Shown here: positions 8,505-16,991 of the stretch, in pieces
Position numbering within the stretch: position 1 is the stretch's first letter
How the letters are laid out: the number at the start of each line of letters is the position of its first letter
Source of the DNA: Lachnospiraceae bacterium
GTDB taxonomy: Bacteria; Bacillota; Clostridia; Lachnospirales; Lachnospiraceae
Length of the DNA: 49,493 nt
NCBI GenBank assembly: GCA_022793195.1
Contig: JAAWCJ010000012.1
Location: 1 to 49,493 of the forward strand
Reading direction: 5' to 3'
Notes under the pieces: model-generated
The model's input: the letters and a program-made list of their open reading frames with translations, nothing else
Databases searched by the model: none
Told to the model about the DNA's origin: nothing
Made by a program: the position numbers and the translations under genes

Positions 8505-11264
8505 TCAGGAGGCTGAAACCTCAGTAAAATCAAGGGTTTTTTCAGAAAAACAGAACTGGTGTTCCGCAATTTGCGGCCGGGGGGACAGAAAGCTCTCCAG
8601 AAAACTTTCTCTGTTTGTCCTGTATAGCAGGTTCAGCATTTTCCTGGTATATTTGGTGGCGTCTTTGTAGCGGCGGATGCTGTTTGTCTGCTTATCAAGT
8701 CCCAGGGCCGTTTCCACCAGCCGGTTGACTGTGACCGGGTTACGGATTTTTATTTTGCCGACCTCCTGTATGAACCGTTCTGTTTCTTCTGCAAAGGAGA
8801 ACATGCCTTCTTCCGTATCGAAAAAGCAGCGGTTTTCCTTTACATACCGGTCATATTCTTCCACAATCCGGCGGATTTTTGCCATTTGCCGATCATTGGC
8901 TTTGCCTGGAAGTTTGACAAAGAAGGCTTCGGTATCAATGGTTTTTCCCCTTTTTGAACCAGGTATCTGGTTTAAACACTCCTGAAGCCAGTTCATGGGA
9001 CAGATCAGCTGCCGGTTGATACGGCTTTTCAGCTGTTCCTTTCTGGCACGGATTTCTGAATCAGGGAGGGAGGAGCCGTTTCTGGTGAGGGGGATTTCCT
9101 TTGTATAAAGCATAAATTCCGGAAAATCGCAGCGTCCTTCTACTTCCGAAGAGTTTGAACCGGAGGATTTGGCAGGATTCATGGAATCCAGCCGTTTAAT
9201 CCGTTCAATTTCTGCCGGGGCGTCGATTTCGTATTCCCGCTTGCAACCATCAATGATGACCTGCGCCAGTACGGCCAGAATAATGAAATTGTCGTATAAT
9301 TCCTGGTTTGGATTTGTCCAGTAGTATGTCATGGCAAGCTGTGCAAGATTACTGGACTCTCCGATGTAGCGCTGGGATTTTGCGAATTTACTGTCCATGC
9401 GGGCATATTCCGCCGGAGTATTTTCATAGGTGACGCCGCTTTCTTTCAGCCTGTTTACCACGGTGGGAAATTTCCGGTAGCAGGTTTTGGCGGCGGCGGC
9501 AATGGCCGGCTGGTCTGTCACAAAGAAGAAATCCGAATCAAAGTCAAGGCCGTTTCCTCTGTCCTGGATATCACTCTTTATACCATTGACCGCGATGATG
9601 CCGTGTCCGAAGGGAAAATAGGCATTCATCTGGGGGCTGTAATGGTTATGGAGGAAAATCAGATTGTTGGGACTGTTATGAGGGGAACGGAAAGCAGCCA
9701 GATATGCGTTGTCCTCAAAACGTTCCGTAAAGCATTGGATGGCGCCTGTTTCATAATTTAAAGAAGGATCTTTTGTGAAATCTTCTCCCACACAGTAAAG
9801 GAGCAAGCCATAAGGGTTTCCACAGATGGTCAGATTATCACCGGGGACAGTGATCTTTCCTTTTCGCAGCCTCAAGACGTAGCTGTTGATGATTTTGGTC
9901 TTTTCTGTTTTGAACCATTTGGAAGAACCGAAGTCCGGGTTGTGGCGGTACAGCTCAGCGAGCATTTCATAATGGTTGACGGCAGTGGCGTTTTTCCGGA
10001 GATATTTTTCAAACTCATCATTGTCATTTTTCAGGGATTCCACATAGCGGAGGCTGGTGTCTGCAATGTCCTTCATGTCTTCCTTTGTACAGGGCAGGGT
10101 GTTGACCATCTGATAGCTCATCTGTTGGACGGCCCCCAGTTTGCTTTCATGGTCTGTTTTTACAATACCAAACATGGAGCCGTCGGCATTTACACGGTCG
10201 CACCAGTAGCGGTAGGCCGAAAGGAGGGAACCGCCCATGAGGTCTGTGAATTTTTTCCACTTGATAGCATTGTCTGTGGTGACCACTTGAATGTCTTTCA
10301 GCCGGTGGGATACGCCGAACATGTCTTTTACCTCATAAGTTTCGTAGTCGTGTCCGTTTTTTTGGCACCAGTCTTTGAAAAATTTTTGAATACGTGTCCT
10401 GAAACCGCAAGCTTTGAAAAAGTGGTTCCGAAGAAGCCCCATTCCGTTTACCCAGGAAGGAAACAGGTCGGATTCCACCAGGGCCATGCCGTCCCACAGG
10501 ACATTTTTGACCTGTGTTTCACAACGCTCCACAATGCACTTTTTCACAGGCCCGGTATCATCCGCCCGTACCACATCGGCTATGGTCTGGAAAAAGCTTT
10601 CCTGATCCTTAAGGATCAGAATGTTTTCCACAGGGATATGCAGGGTATCCAGGATGGTACTGGTCACGAGGGGAGCGTAGGCGGAAAGTTCCACAATCCT
10701 GGCGTTTTGTTCCGGCATTTTCTTCCCCAGCCCCATGGTAATCCAGTCATAAGCTTTTTCATACAAGCCTGCATTGATAAACATGGTCTGGCCTGCTTTG
10801 GCTTTGGAAGAATTCCGGTAAAGCATACGATAGGAAGTGGAGGCGCCGTCTGTGTCAGGTTCAGTCGGTTTCCCTTCGGAAAGGCAGATTCCTTTTTCAT
10901 AAAATTCTCTGCGTATTTCATCTTTTGTCTTTTTTTCGTAGATTTCCTTTGCCTGAGAGGCTTTTTCCATGAGAGCCCTGATTCGTGCGGCAGCTTTTTC
11001 ATCAGGCGCTGCTTTCAGCAGTTTTTTAAGCCGTGCACTTTCTTCTTCATAGGAGGGAAAACCGAAATCAAAGTCCAGGCAAATGATATCCTGCGTACGG
11101 TCTTTTCCCGAAAGCCGCAGCCCGTTTTTCTGCATATAAAGGCTGAACAGGCTTGTATGGAACCTGGCTTCCGTATAGTCGTACCTGTCCCGGATCCCAA
11201 GGGAATACCCATATAATGTAGCTGCCTTTATATTCTTAATTTTCAGACCGGATTCTTTTGTCAT
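8505..11264 (-). CDS. Putative single-chain two-barrel RNA polymerase (YonO/QDE-1-like)
   Basis: This 919-residue protein starts at ATG 11264 behind GAGGTGG. Residues 574-578 read D-F-D-S-D after GNGL and before FFFVT. The context and DxDxD form match the metal-binding loop of double-psi beta-barrel RNA polymerases: NADFDGD in RpoC, DFDGD-type in YonO, DLDGD in eukaryotic RdRPs. About 40 residues earlier is FRSPHNSPNN (525-534), like the arginine-proline segment preceding that loop in RdRPs, and further up KGKITVPGD and CGNPYGLL (468-488). Region 257-300 (WDGMALVESDLF then GMGLLRNHFFKACGF) and 328-339 (VTTDNAIKWKKF) could supply the other barrel and its lysines. These assignments are by eye. 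The gene heads the tail/lysis operon under a LexA-controlled promoter, so it may transcribe late genes. It is far smaller than the combined cellular beta and beta' subunits. An unrelated replication protein is the main alternative. Confidence 0.65.
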   Translation of the reverse strand: MTKESGLKIKNIKAATLYGYSLGIRDRYDYTEARFHTSLFSLYMQKNGLRLSGKDRTQDIICLDFDFGFPSYEEESARLKKLLKAAPDEKAAARIRALMEKASQAKEIYEKKTKDEIRREFYEKGICLSEGKPTEPDTDGASTSYRMLYRNSSKAKAGQTMFINAGLYEKAYDWITMGLGKKMPEQNARIVELSAYAPLVTSTILDTLHIPVENILILKDQESFFQTIADVVRADDTGPVKKCIVERCETQVKNVLWDGMALVESDLFPSWVNGMGLLRNHFFKACGFRTRIQKFFKDWCQKNGHDYETYEVKDMFGVSHRLKDIQVVTTDNAIKWKKFTDLMGGSLLSAYRYWCDRVNADGSMFGIVKTDHESKLGAVQQMSYQMVNTLPCTKEDMKDIADTSLRYVESLKNDNDEFEKYLRKNATAVNHYEMLAELYRHNPDFGSSKWFKTEKTKIINSYVLRLRKGKITVPGDNLTICGNPYGLLLYCVGEDFTKDPSLNYETGAIQCFTERFEDNAYLAAFRSPHNSPNNLIFLHNHYSPQMNAYFPFGHGIIAVNGIKSDIQDRGNGLDFDSDFFFVTDQPAIAAAAKTCYRKFPTVVNRLKESGVTYENTPAEYARMDSKFAKSQRYIGESSNLAQLAMTYYWTNPNQELYDNFIILAVLAQVIIDGCKREYEIDAPAEIERIKRLDSMNPAKSSGSNSSEVEGRCDFPEFMLYTKEIPLTRNGSSLPDSEIRARKEQLKSRINRQLICPMNWLQECLNQIPGSKRGKTIDTEAFFVKLPGKANDRQMAKIRRIVEEYDRYVKENRCFFDTEEGMFSFAEETERFIQEVGKIKIRNPVTVNRLVETALGLDKQTNSIRRYKDATKYTRKMLNLLYRTNRESFLESFLSPRPQIAEHQFCFSEKTLDFTEVSAS

Positions 11265-11323
11265 AAAACCACCTCTTTCTTTTGTTTTTAAAATTTCTGC
11301 GGCCGCTTTCCGGTGTAGACAGC

Positions 11324-11353
11324 ATTATACAATATCGAACATGCGTTTGTCAA
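11324..11353 (-). promoter_or_regulatory. LexA-controlled promoter of the polymerase/tail operon
   Basis: On the minus strand TTGACA (11353-11348) and TATAAT (11329-11324) are 18 nt apart. A LexA-type SOS box, CGAACATGCGTTTG (11336-11349), lies in the spacer and touches the -35 box. It fits the Bacillus consensus CGAACRNRYGTTCG with one deviation. LexA bound here would block RNA polymerase, so host RNA polymerase should express the operon only after DNA damage. Confidence 0.75.
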
Positions 11354-11373
11354 TGCTTTTTCTGAAAAGACCA

Positions 11374-11422
11374 TTGACATTCTGCATAAGTAGAGATACA
11401 ATAGAAAAAAGAACAAATGTTC
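11374..11422 (+). promoter_or_regulatory. LexA-controlled promoter of the 63-residue gene
   Basis: TTGACA (11374-11379) and TACAAT (11397-11402) are separated by exactly 17 nt. GAACAAATGTTC (11411-11422), a perfect GAAC-N4-GTTC SOS half-site pair, covers the expected transcription start. Together with the divergent box 60 bp away, both sides of this intergenic region appear to be SOS-controlled. Confidence 0.75.
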
Positions 11423-11440
11423 TAAATAGGGGTGAAAATT

Positions 11441-11632
11441 ATGAAAAAATGTAAAGGATATTACTATGAAGGGAAGAAAAAAGTGGAGTTTGAATTTGGA
11501 AAATTTTTGGAATGGGGACTGGAATCCAAACTGTATCGTGGGCAAGTACATGTAAATACCGTTGCCATTATCGAGGAAGAAAACGGGCATGTCATTACCG
11601 TCCGTCCAAATCAGATGGAGTTTTATGCATGA
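11441..11632 (+). CDS. Small SOS-regulated protein of unknown function
   Basis: A 63-residue protein starting MKKCKGYYYEGKKKVEFEFG. ATG 11441 is preferred because GGGGTG ends 6 nt upstream; an upstream in-frame GTG at 11432 overlaps that site. It is rich in aromatic and charged residues with alternating beta pattern (HVNTVAIIEEENGHVITV), and has no signal peptide or membrane helix. I do not recognise the family. It is divergent from the polymerase operon and has its own LexA box, so it may be an SOS-response accessory factor or an early gene of the element. The 11633-11834 gap to gntP contains no clear feature beyond a binding site for gntP. Confidence 0.65.
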   Translation: MKKCKGYYYEGKKKVEFEFGKFLEWGLESKLYRGQVHVNTVAIIEEENGHVITVRPNQMEFYA

Positions 11633-11834
11633 GATACAGACACTTCATAAGCCTGGAGAGCAGTTCTGTAAAGTTGTTTGATATAAAAATTCAAAAGATT
11701 TAAATTGACGAAAGAGGGTTAAAAACCTGCCGGAAAAACCATACTAATATGGCGTGTGAAAACGCAATGTACAAAAGATGGATGGATTTTGGATGTTATA
11801 AAGGAAAAGCAAAAATTATGAAGGAGAATTTATA

Positions 11835-13190
11835 ATGGAAGCTGCCGTAACACTTGATCCTGCCAGATTAGTCATTGCGGCCCTTGTGGGCCTGGCGCTT
11901 TTGCTGGTACTGATTATTAAATTTAAGATTCATGCCATGATCTCGATTTTGATTGGGGCGGTGGCTATCGGGCTGATTGCCGGTATGCCTTTTGGCGATA
12001 TTGTCACAGCCGTGGATGACGGTATTGGAAATACGTTGAAAGGCATTGCGCTTTTGGTGGGACTAGGTTCCATGTTTGGCGCCATTCTGGAGGTTTCCGG
12101 AGGGGCACAGACACTGGCCGTCACCATGGTGAATAAGTTTGGTGATAAAAAAGCGGCATGGGCTCTCGGGATTACCGGTTTGGTCATTGCGATGCCCGTA
12201 TTTTTTGACGCCGGACTGATTATTCTGATTCCACTGGCCTTTTCTCTGGCAAAAAGGACAAATCGTTCTTCTTTGTTTTATGTGATTCCCCTGCTTGCCG
12301 GGCTGGCGGTGGGACATGCTTTTATTCCGCCCACACCCGGCCCCGTACTGGTGGCTACCATGCTGGGGGTGGATTTGGGATGGGTGATTTTGGTTGGGAT
12401 TTTTTGCGGTATTTTTGCAATGATCGTGGCAGGTCCCCTGTGGGGGTTTTTCTGTGGAAAAAAATATGATGTGGCCATTCCGGAGCATGTGGCGGGCCGG
12501 GAGGATTTCGATGAATCCAAACTTCCGGGTTTTGGCACGGTGGTTGGAATTATCCTGATTCCTCTGGCGCTTATTGTATTAAAGTCCCTGGCGGGTGTGG
12601 TTCCTGCCCTTTCCGGGGTTCAGGATGTCTTGTCTTTCCTGGGACAGCCATTCATGGCGTTATTGATTGCAACGGTGGCCGCCATGTTCCTGCTGGGGAC
12701 AAGGCATGGATACAGTCTGGCGGAACTTGAAAAAATCATGACAAAATCTTTGGAACCTGCCGGCCTGATTCTTTTAGTGACAGCCTGCGGCGGTGTCCTC
12801 CGCTATGTGCTTCAGTATTCCGGTTTAGGGGATGTGATTGGAAATGCAGTGTCTTCGGCGAGGCTTCCCCTTGTGGTGGTGGCCTTCCTGGTGGCTGCCC
12901 TTGTCCGTATCTGTGTGGGTTCCGCGACAGTGGCCATGACGATGGCGGCAGGTATCGTGGCTTCTATGCCTGGGATTGCTGAATTTTCCCCCATGTATCT
13001 TGCATGTGTCACTGCGGCGGTGGCCGGTGGGGCGACCGTATGCTCTCATTTCAATGATTCCGGTTTCTGGCTGGTGAAATCCCTGGTGGGGTTGGATGAG
13101 AAAACCACCTTAAAGACCTGGACCATTATGGAAACTTTGGTTGGCGGCACAGGGTTTGTGGTAGCGTTGATTATTTCTTTCTTTGTGTAA
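11835..13190 (+). CDS. gntP: GntP-family gluconate:H+ symporter
   Basis: This is a 451-residue polytopic membrane protein with about 12 hydrophobic segments. Its gluconate permease features include FDAGLIILIPLAFSLAKR near residue 120 and AFIPPTPGPVLVA near 155. The end also fits: GGATVCSHFNDSGFWLVK, then LVGLDEKTTLKTWTIMET. It would import gluconate or a related aldonate with protons. A binding site (AAGGAG) is 7-8 nt before ATG 11835. It is the first gene of a four-gene operon, with the dehydratase 33 bp downstream. Substrate is inferred from the dehydratase/aldolase neighbours; other sugar acids such as galactonate are possible. Confidence 0.92.
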   Translation: MEAAVTLDPARLVIAALVGLALLLVLIIKFKIHAMISILIGAVAIGLIAGMPFGDIVTAVDDGIGNTLKGIALLVGLGSMFGAILEVSGGAQTLAVTMVNKFGDKKAAWALGITGLVIAMPVFFDAGLIILIPLAFSLAKRTNRSSLFYVIPLLAGLAVGHAFIPPTPGPVLVATMLGVDLGWVILVGIFCGIFAMIVAGPLWGFFCGKKYDVAIPEHVAGREDFDESKLPGFGTVVGIILIPLALIVLKSLAGVVPALSGVQDVLSFLGQPFMALLIATVAAMFLLGTRHGYSLAELEKIMTKSLEPAGLILLVTACGGVLRYVLQYSGLGDVIGNAVSSARLPLVVVAFLVAALVRICVGSATVAMTMAAGIVASMPGIAEFSPMYLACVTAAVAGGATVCSHFNDSGFWLVKSLVGLDEKTTLKTWTIMETLVGGTGFVVALIISFFV

Positions 13191-13223
13191 AAGTAAACAG
13201 TACAGGAAAGGCAGGAAATTTTT

Positions 13224-14975
13224 ATGGAACTGATGAGCCAGAAAATGAGAAAGCTGGCGCCGGAGCTTGATCCCTTAAGAATCGGGACGGGATGGAAGCC
13301 GGAAGATTTGGAGAAGGTCCAGGTGTTGATTGAGAGTACTTTTGGGGACAGCCATCCGGGCAGCGGCCATTTGGATGTGCTTGTGGAAGAAGTAAGAAAA
13401 GGAATTGAGGCTGCCGGAGGCCATGGCGCCAGATATTTTGCAACAGATATTTGTGATGGTGAGAGCCAGGGGACCGACGGTATCAATTACAGCCTGGCCA
13501 GCCGTGAAATGATTGCCAATATGATCGAGATTCATGCAAATGCCACGCCTTTTGACGCGGGAGTTTATCTGGCCAGTTGTGATAAAGGGATGCCGGGGAA
13601 CTTGATGGGATTAGCCAGAGTCAATATCCCTGCCGTAGTGGTGCCGGGAGGCACCATGAACGCGGGGCCGGAAATGTTAACGCTGGAACAGCTTGGTATG
13701 TATAGTGCAAAATACCAGAGGGGCGAGATTGATGAGGAGAAACTGAACTGGGCAAAGTGTAATGCCTGTCCCGGCTGCGGGGCATGTTCTTTCATCGGTA
13801 CGGCTTCCACTATGCAGATTATGGCGGAGGCGCTGGGGCTTGCCCTTCCCGGAAGTGCCCTGCTGCCTGGAGCCAGCCCGGACCTTCTGGCATATGCCCG
13901 TCGGGCGGGAGAACAGGCCGTAAAGCTTGCCACCACATCCCATATGCGTCCCAGCGATATTGTGACGATGGAAAGTTTTGAAAATGCCATCCTGGTTCAC
14001 GCAGCAATTTCAGGAAGTACCAACTGTCTGCTTCACATACCCGCGCTGGCCCATGAGTTTGGTATTGAGATTACGGGAGATACCTTTGACAGGCTTCACA
14101 GGGGCGCCCGTTATCTTCTGGATGTCCGTCCGGCAGGGCGGTGGCCGGCGGAAGTTTTCTACTATGCCGGCGGTGTGCCCGCTATTATGGAAGAGCTCAA
14201 AGGGCATCTGCACCTGGATGTCATGACTGTGACGGGGAAGACCCTGGGAGAAAACCTGAGGGAGCTTAAGGAAACAGGGTTTTATGAAAGGTGCGATAAA
14301 TGGCTGCAGGATTTTGGACGACGTTATGGCATCCGGATATCCAGAGAAGATGTCATCCGGCCTTATGACAAGGCCATTGGAACAGACGGCAGTATTGCCG
14401 TCCTGAAAGGAAACCTGGCGCCTGAAGGGGCTGTCATCAAGCATACGGCCTGCCCGAAGGAGATGTTTCAGGCAGTCCTCAGGGCAAGGCCTTTTGACAG
14501 TGAAGAAGAATGTCTGGATGCAGTGCTTAACCATAAAGTGAAGAAAGGCGATGCGGTGTTTATCCGCTATGAAGGCCCCAGGGGCAGTGGTATGCCGGAG
14601 ATGTTTTATACTTCGGAGGCCATCAGCAGTGACAAAGAACTGGGGCGGAGTATTGCGCTGATCACGGACGGACGTTTTTCCGGCGCTTCCACAGGTCCGG
14701 TGATCGGACACTGCAGCCCGGAGGCTGTAGATGGAGGCCCCATCGCCCTGGTGGAAGAGGGCGATCTGATTGAGATTGATGTGATGGAGCGGAAACTCAA
14801 TATTGTCGGCATTGCAGGAGAAAGGAAAACAATGGAAGAAGTGGCAGAAGTCCTTAGAGAGCGTCGAAAGAATTGGAATCCCCCTGTGCCAAAATACAAA
14901 AAGGGAGTGTTGCGCCTCTTTAGCCAGCTGGCGGCCAGCCCCATGAAGGGCGCATACCTGGAATATGATCAGTGA
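13224..14975 (+). CDS. Sugar-acid dehydratase (IlvD/Edd family), likely gluconate dehydratase
   Basis: A 583-residue member of the IlvD/Edd family, which dehydrates dihydroxy acids with an Fe-S cluster. Candidate ligands are C77 (DICDG), C119 (SCDKGMPG) and a cysteine within CPGCGACS (182-188). The C-terminal block has the family motif ALITDGRFSG then ASTGPVIGHCSPEA. Because the operon has a KDG-type kinase and a KDPG aldolase but no gluconate kinase, the likely reaction is D-gluconate to 2-keto-3-deoxygluconate. Phosphogluconate dehydratase or dihydroxyacid dehydratase are less likely given this context. The start at 13224 has only a weak AGGAAA site; ATG 13236 is an in-frame alternative. 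Confidence 0.88.
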   Translation: MELMSQKMRKLAPELDPLRIGTGWKPEDLEKVQVLIESTFGDSHPGSGHLDVLVEEVRKGIEAAGGHGARYFATDICDGESQGTDGINYSLASREMIANMIEIHANATPFDAGVYLASCDKGMPGNLMGLARVNIPAVVVPGGTMNAGPEMLTLEQLGMYSAKYQRGEIDEEKLNWAKCNACPGCGACSFIGTASTMQIMAEALGLALPGSALLPGASPDLLAYARRAGEQAVKLATTSHMRPSDIVTMESFENAILVHAAISGSTNCLLHIPALAHEFGIEITGDTFDRLHRGARYLLDVRPAGRWPAEVFYYAGGVPAIMEELKGHLHLDVMTVTGKTLGENLRELKETGFYERCDKWLQDFGRRYGIRISREDVIRPYDKAIGTDGSIAVLKGNLAPEGAVIKHTACPKEMFQAVLRARPFDSEEECLDAVLNHKVKKGDAVFIRYEGPRGSGMPEMFYTSEAISSDKELGRSIALITDGRFSGASTGPVIGHCSPEAVDGGPIALVEEGDLIEIDVMERKLNIVGIAGERKTMEEVAEVLRERRKNWNPPVPKYKKGVLRLFSQLAASPMKGAYLEYDQ

Positions 14976-14997
14976 ATTTTCAGAAGGAGAAAGCAGG

Positions 14998-15636
14998 ATG
15001 AAAACAATAGAGGAACAGATTCAGGAGTTTGGTGTGGTTCCGGTGGTGGTATTAAAGGATGTGGAAACTGCGCTTCCTCTGGCCAAAGCCCTGACGGAAG
15101 GTGGGCTTCCTTGTGCGGAGGTGACATTCCGAACGGAGGCAGCGGAAGGATCCATTGGCCGGATAAGGGGGGCGTATCCCAATATGCTGGTGGGGGCAGG
15201 GACTGTCCTTACCACGAAGCAGGTGGACCGGGCTGTATGTGCAGGTGCAAAATTTATTGTAAGCCCTGGCTTTGACCCTGAAATCGTGGATTACTGCCTG
15301 GAAAGGAGAATCCCTGTTTTTCCCGGCTGTATTACCCCTTCGGAGATTGCCCAGGCAGTAAAGCGGGGGCTTAAGGTGGTGAAGTTTTTCCCGGCAGAGC
15401 AGTTTGGCGGGGCGGCGGCCATCAAAGCTTTGGCAGCGCCTTATAATATGATGAAGTTTATGCCCACGGGAGGCGTCAGTGCAAAAAATTTAAAGGAGTA
15501 TTTGAGCTGTGACAAGATTATTGCCTGCGGCGGAAGCTGGATGGTGAAAAGCGATTTGATTGATGCAGGGGAGTTTGAAAAAATAAGGAATCTGACAAAA
15601 GAAGCGGTCACCCTTGTGAAGGAAATCCGCCGCTGA
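14998..15636 (+). CDS. eda: KDPG aldolase (2-keto-3-deoxy-6-phosphogluconate aldolase)
   Basis: A 212-residue class I aldolase. The catalytic Glu is in CAEVTFRT (E41) and the Schiff-base Lys is in VVKFFPAEQ (K129). PGCITPSEI and MPTGGVS line the barrel's phosphate site. It splits KDPG into pyruvate and glyceraldehyde-3-phosphate. Start at 14998 is set by AAGGAGA about 9 nt upstream; an earlier ATG at 14965 overlaps the dehydratase end and lacks a site. KHG aldolase activity is common in this family and cannot be excluded. It is the third gene of the gluconate operon. Confidence 0.93.
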   Translation: MKTIEEQIQEFGVVPVVVLKDVETALPLAKALTEGGLPCAEVTFRTEAAEGSIGRIRGAYPNMLVGAGTVLTTKQVDRAVCAGAKFIVSPGFDPEIVDYCLERRIPVFPGCITPSEIAQAVKRGLKVVKFFPAEQFGGAAAIKALAAPYNMMKFMPTGGVSAKNLKEYLSCDKIIACGGSWMVKSDLIDAGEFEKIRNLTKEAVTLVKEIRR

Positions 15637-15739
15637 CCAAAAAGCGTCAGGAAGCAGCATGGCCGGAGGGCAGTGATCCCGAAAACTTCGGAAGGCCATC
15701 CATGAAAATAGTAGACAGAGAACACAGGAGGCAGATGAA

Positions 15740-16837
15740 ATGGATTTAAGATTGCGGCCAAAGGAAGAATGTAGATTTGATGCAGTATCGTTGGGAGAAG
15801 TGATGCTCCGGCTGGATCCGGGGGAAGGAAGAATCCGCACTGCCCGTTCGTTCCGTGTATGGGAGGGCGGCGGAGAATATAATGTGGTGCGGGGACTGCG
15901 CCGTTGTTTTGGAATGAAAACGGCAGTGATCACGGCTTTTGCGGATAATGAAATAGGAATGTTGATGGAGGATTTTATTTTGCAGGGAGGCGTGGATACT
16001 TCCTTAATTAAATGGATGAAGACAGATGGAATCGGGCGTATATGCAGAAACGGCCTGAATTTTACGGAGAGGGGTTTTGGTATCCGTGGAGCTGTGGGAT
16101 GTTCTGACCGGGCCAACACGGCGATTTCCAAGGCAAGGCCGGAAGATTTTGATTTTGATTATATTTTTGGAAAGCTGGGTGTCCGCTGGCTTCACACAGG
16201 AGGGATTTATGCGGCCCTTTCGGAGCAGTCCTGTGAAACAGTCCTGGCGGCCATCAAGACGGCGAAAAAGTACGGGACTGTGGTATCTTATGACTTGAAC
16301 TACCGTCCTTCCATGTGGAGCGCCATTGGGGGGCAGACAAAGGCCCAGGAAGTAAATAAAGAAATCGCAGGCTATGTGGATGTAATGATCGGGAATGAAG
16401 AGGATTTTACAGCATGCCTGGGTTTTGAAATTGAAGGGAACGATGAAAACCTGAAGGAGTTGAACCTGGATGGATATAGGAAGATGATCAATGAAGCGGC
16501 AAAAATGTATCCGAATTTTAAAGTGGCGGCCACAACTCTCCGTACGGTAAAGACGGCCACCGTCAATGACTGGAGCGCCATCTGCTGGGCGGACGGGGAA
16601 ATTTATAAGGCGAAAGATTACAAGGGATTAGAGATCATGGACCGGGTAGGCGGCGGAGATTCTTTTGCCTCCGGACTCATTTATGGGCTGATGACGACCA
16701 ACGACGCAGAACTTGCAGTAAATTATGGGGCGGCTCATGGAGCCCTTGCCATGACGACGCCCGGCGATACCACTATGGCCAGCAAAAAAGAGGTGGAAGC
16801 AGTCATGGGCGGCGCCGGCGCAAGGGTACAGAGATAG
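15740..16837 (+). CDS. kdgK: 2-keto-3-deoxygluconate kinase (PfkB family)
   Basis: This sugar kinase has 365 residues. The N-terminal SLGEVMLRLDPGEGRIRTA, followed by the GGGEYNVVRGLRR sugar-binding region, fits KDG kinases. VVSYDLNYRPSMW is mid-chain, and the PfkB signature DRVGGGDSFASG near residue 300 includes the catalytic Asp. It would phosphorylate KDG to KDPG, linking the dehydratase to the aldolase. AGGAGG is 8 nt upstream of ATG 15740. A 103-bp gap follows the aldolase gene without an obvious terminator. The order gntP-dehydratase-eda-kinase makes a complete uptake and degradation route. Confidence 0.9.
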   Translation: MDLRLRPKEECRFDAVSLGEVMLRLDPGEGRIRTARSFRVWEGGGEYNVVRGLRRCFGMKTAVITAFADNEIGMLMEDFILQGGVDTSLIKWMKTDGIGRICRNGLNFTERGFGIRGAVGCSDRANTAISKARPEDFDFDYIFGKLGVRWLHTGGIYAALSEQSCETVLAAIKTAKKYGTVVSYDLNYRPSMWSAIGGQTKAQEVNKEIAGYVDVMIGNEEDFTACLGFEIEGNDENLKELNLDGYRKMINEAAKMYPNFKVAATTLRTVKTATVNDWSAICWADGEIYKAKDYKGLEIMDRVGGGDSFASGLIYGLMTTNDAELAVNYGAAHGALAMTTPGDTTMASKKEVEAVMGGAGARVQR

Positions 16838-16860
16838 GCAGACTGTGCAAAAAATTTTCT

Positions 16861-16910
16861 GGTATTTCCAAAAAAAGTGCGAACATTGAGAAAAGGGAAT
16901 TCTATATAAT
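16861..16910 (+). promoter_or_regulatory. Shared operator and promoter of the truncated methyltransferase gene
   Basis: GGTATTTCCAAAAAAAGTGC continues with GAACATT (box 16861-16887). Exactly 17 nt later is TATAAT (16905-16910). The same 27-nt box and 17-nt spacing recur at 18384-18433 (minus) and 18483-18532 (plus). There is no good -35 box, so activation by a bound regulator, probably the PocR-AraC protein at 19615-20868, is likely. Confidence 0.7.
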
Positions 16911-16991
16911 AGAAGATATCCTGATTAAAAGACATCGTAATGGGATCGACATCAAATGTTCATACCATATCATCAAAGAGGAGGGAATACC

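Noticed and set aside
9942..11216. 424-codon open frame on the plus strand inside the polymerase gene
   Set aside because: It is antisense to a gene with coherent motifs, promoter and binding site, and its own protein has no recognisable pattern or start signals.
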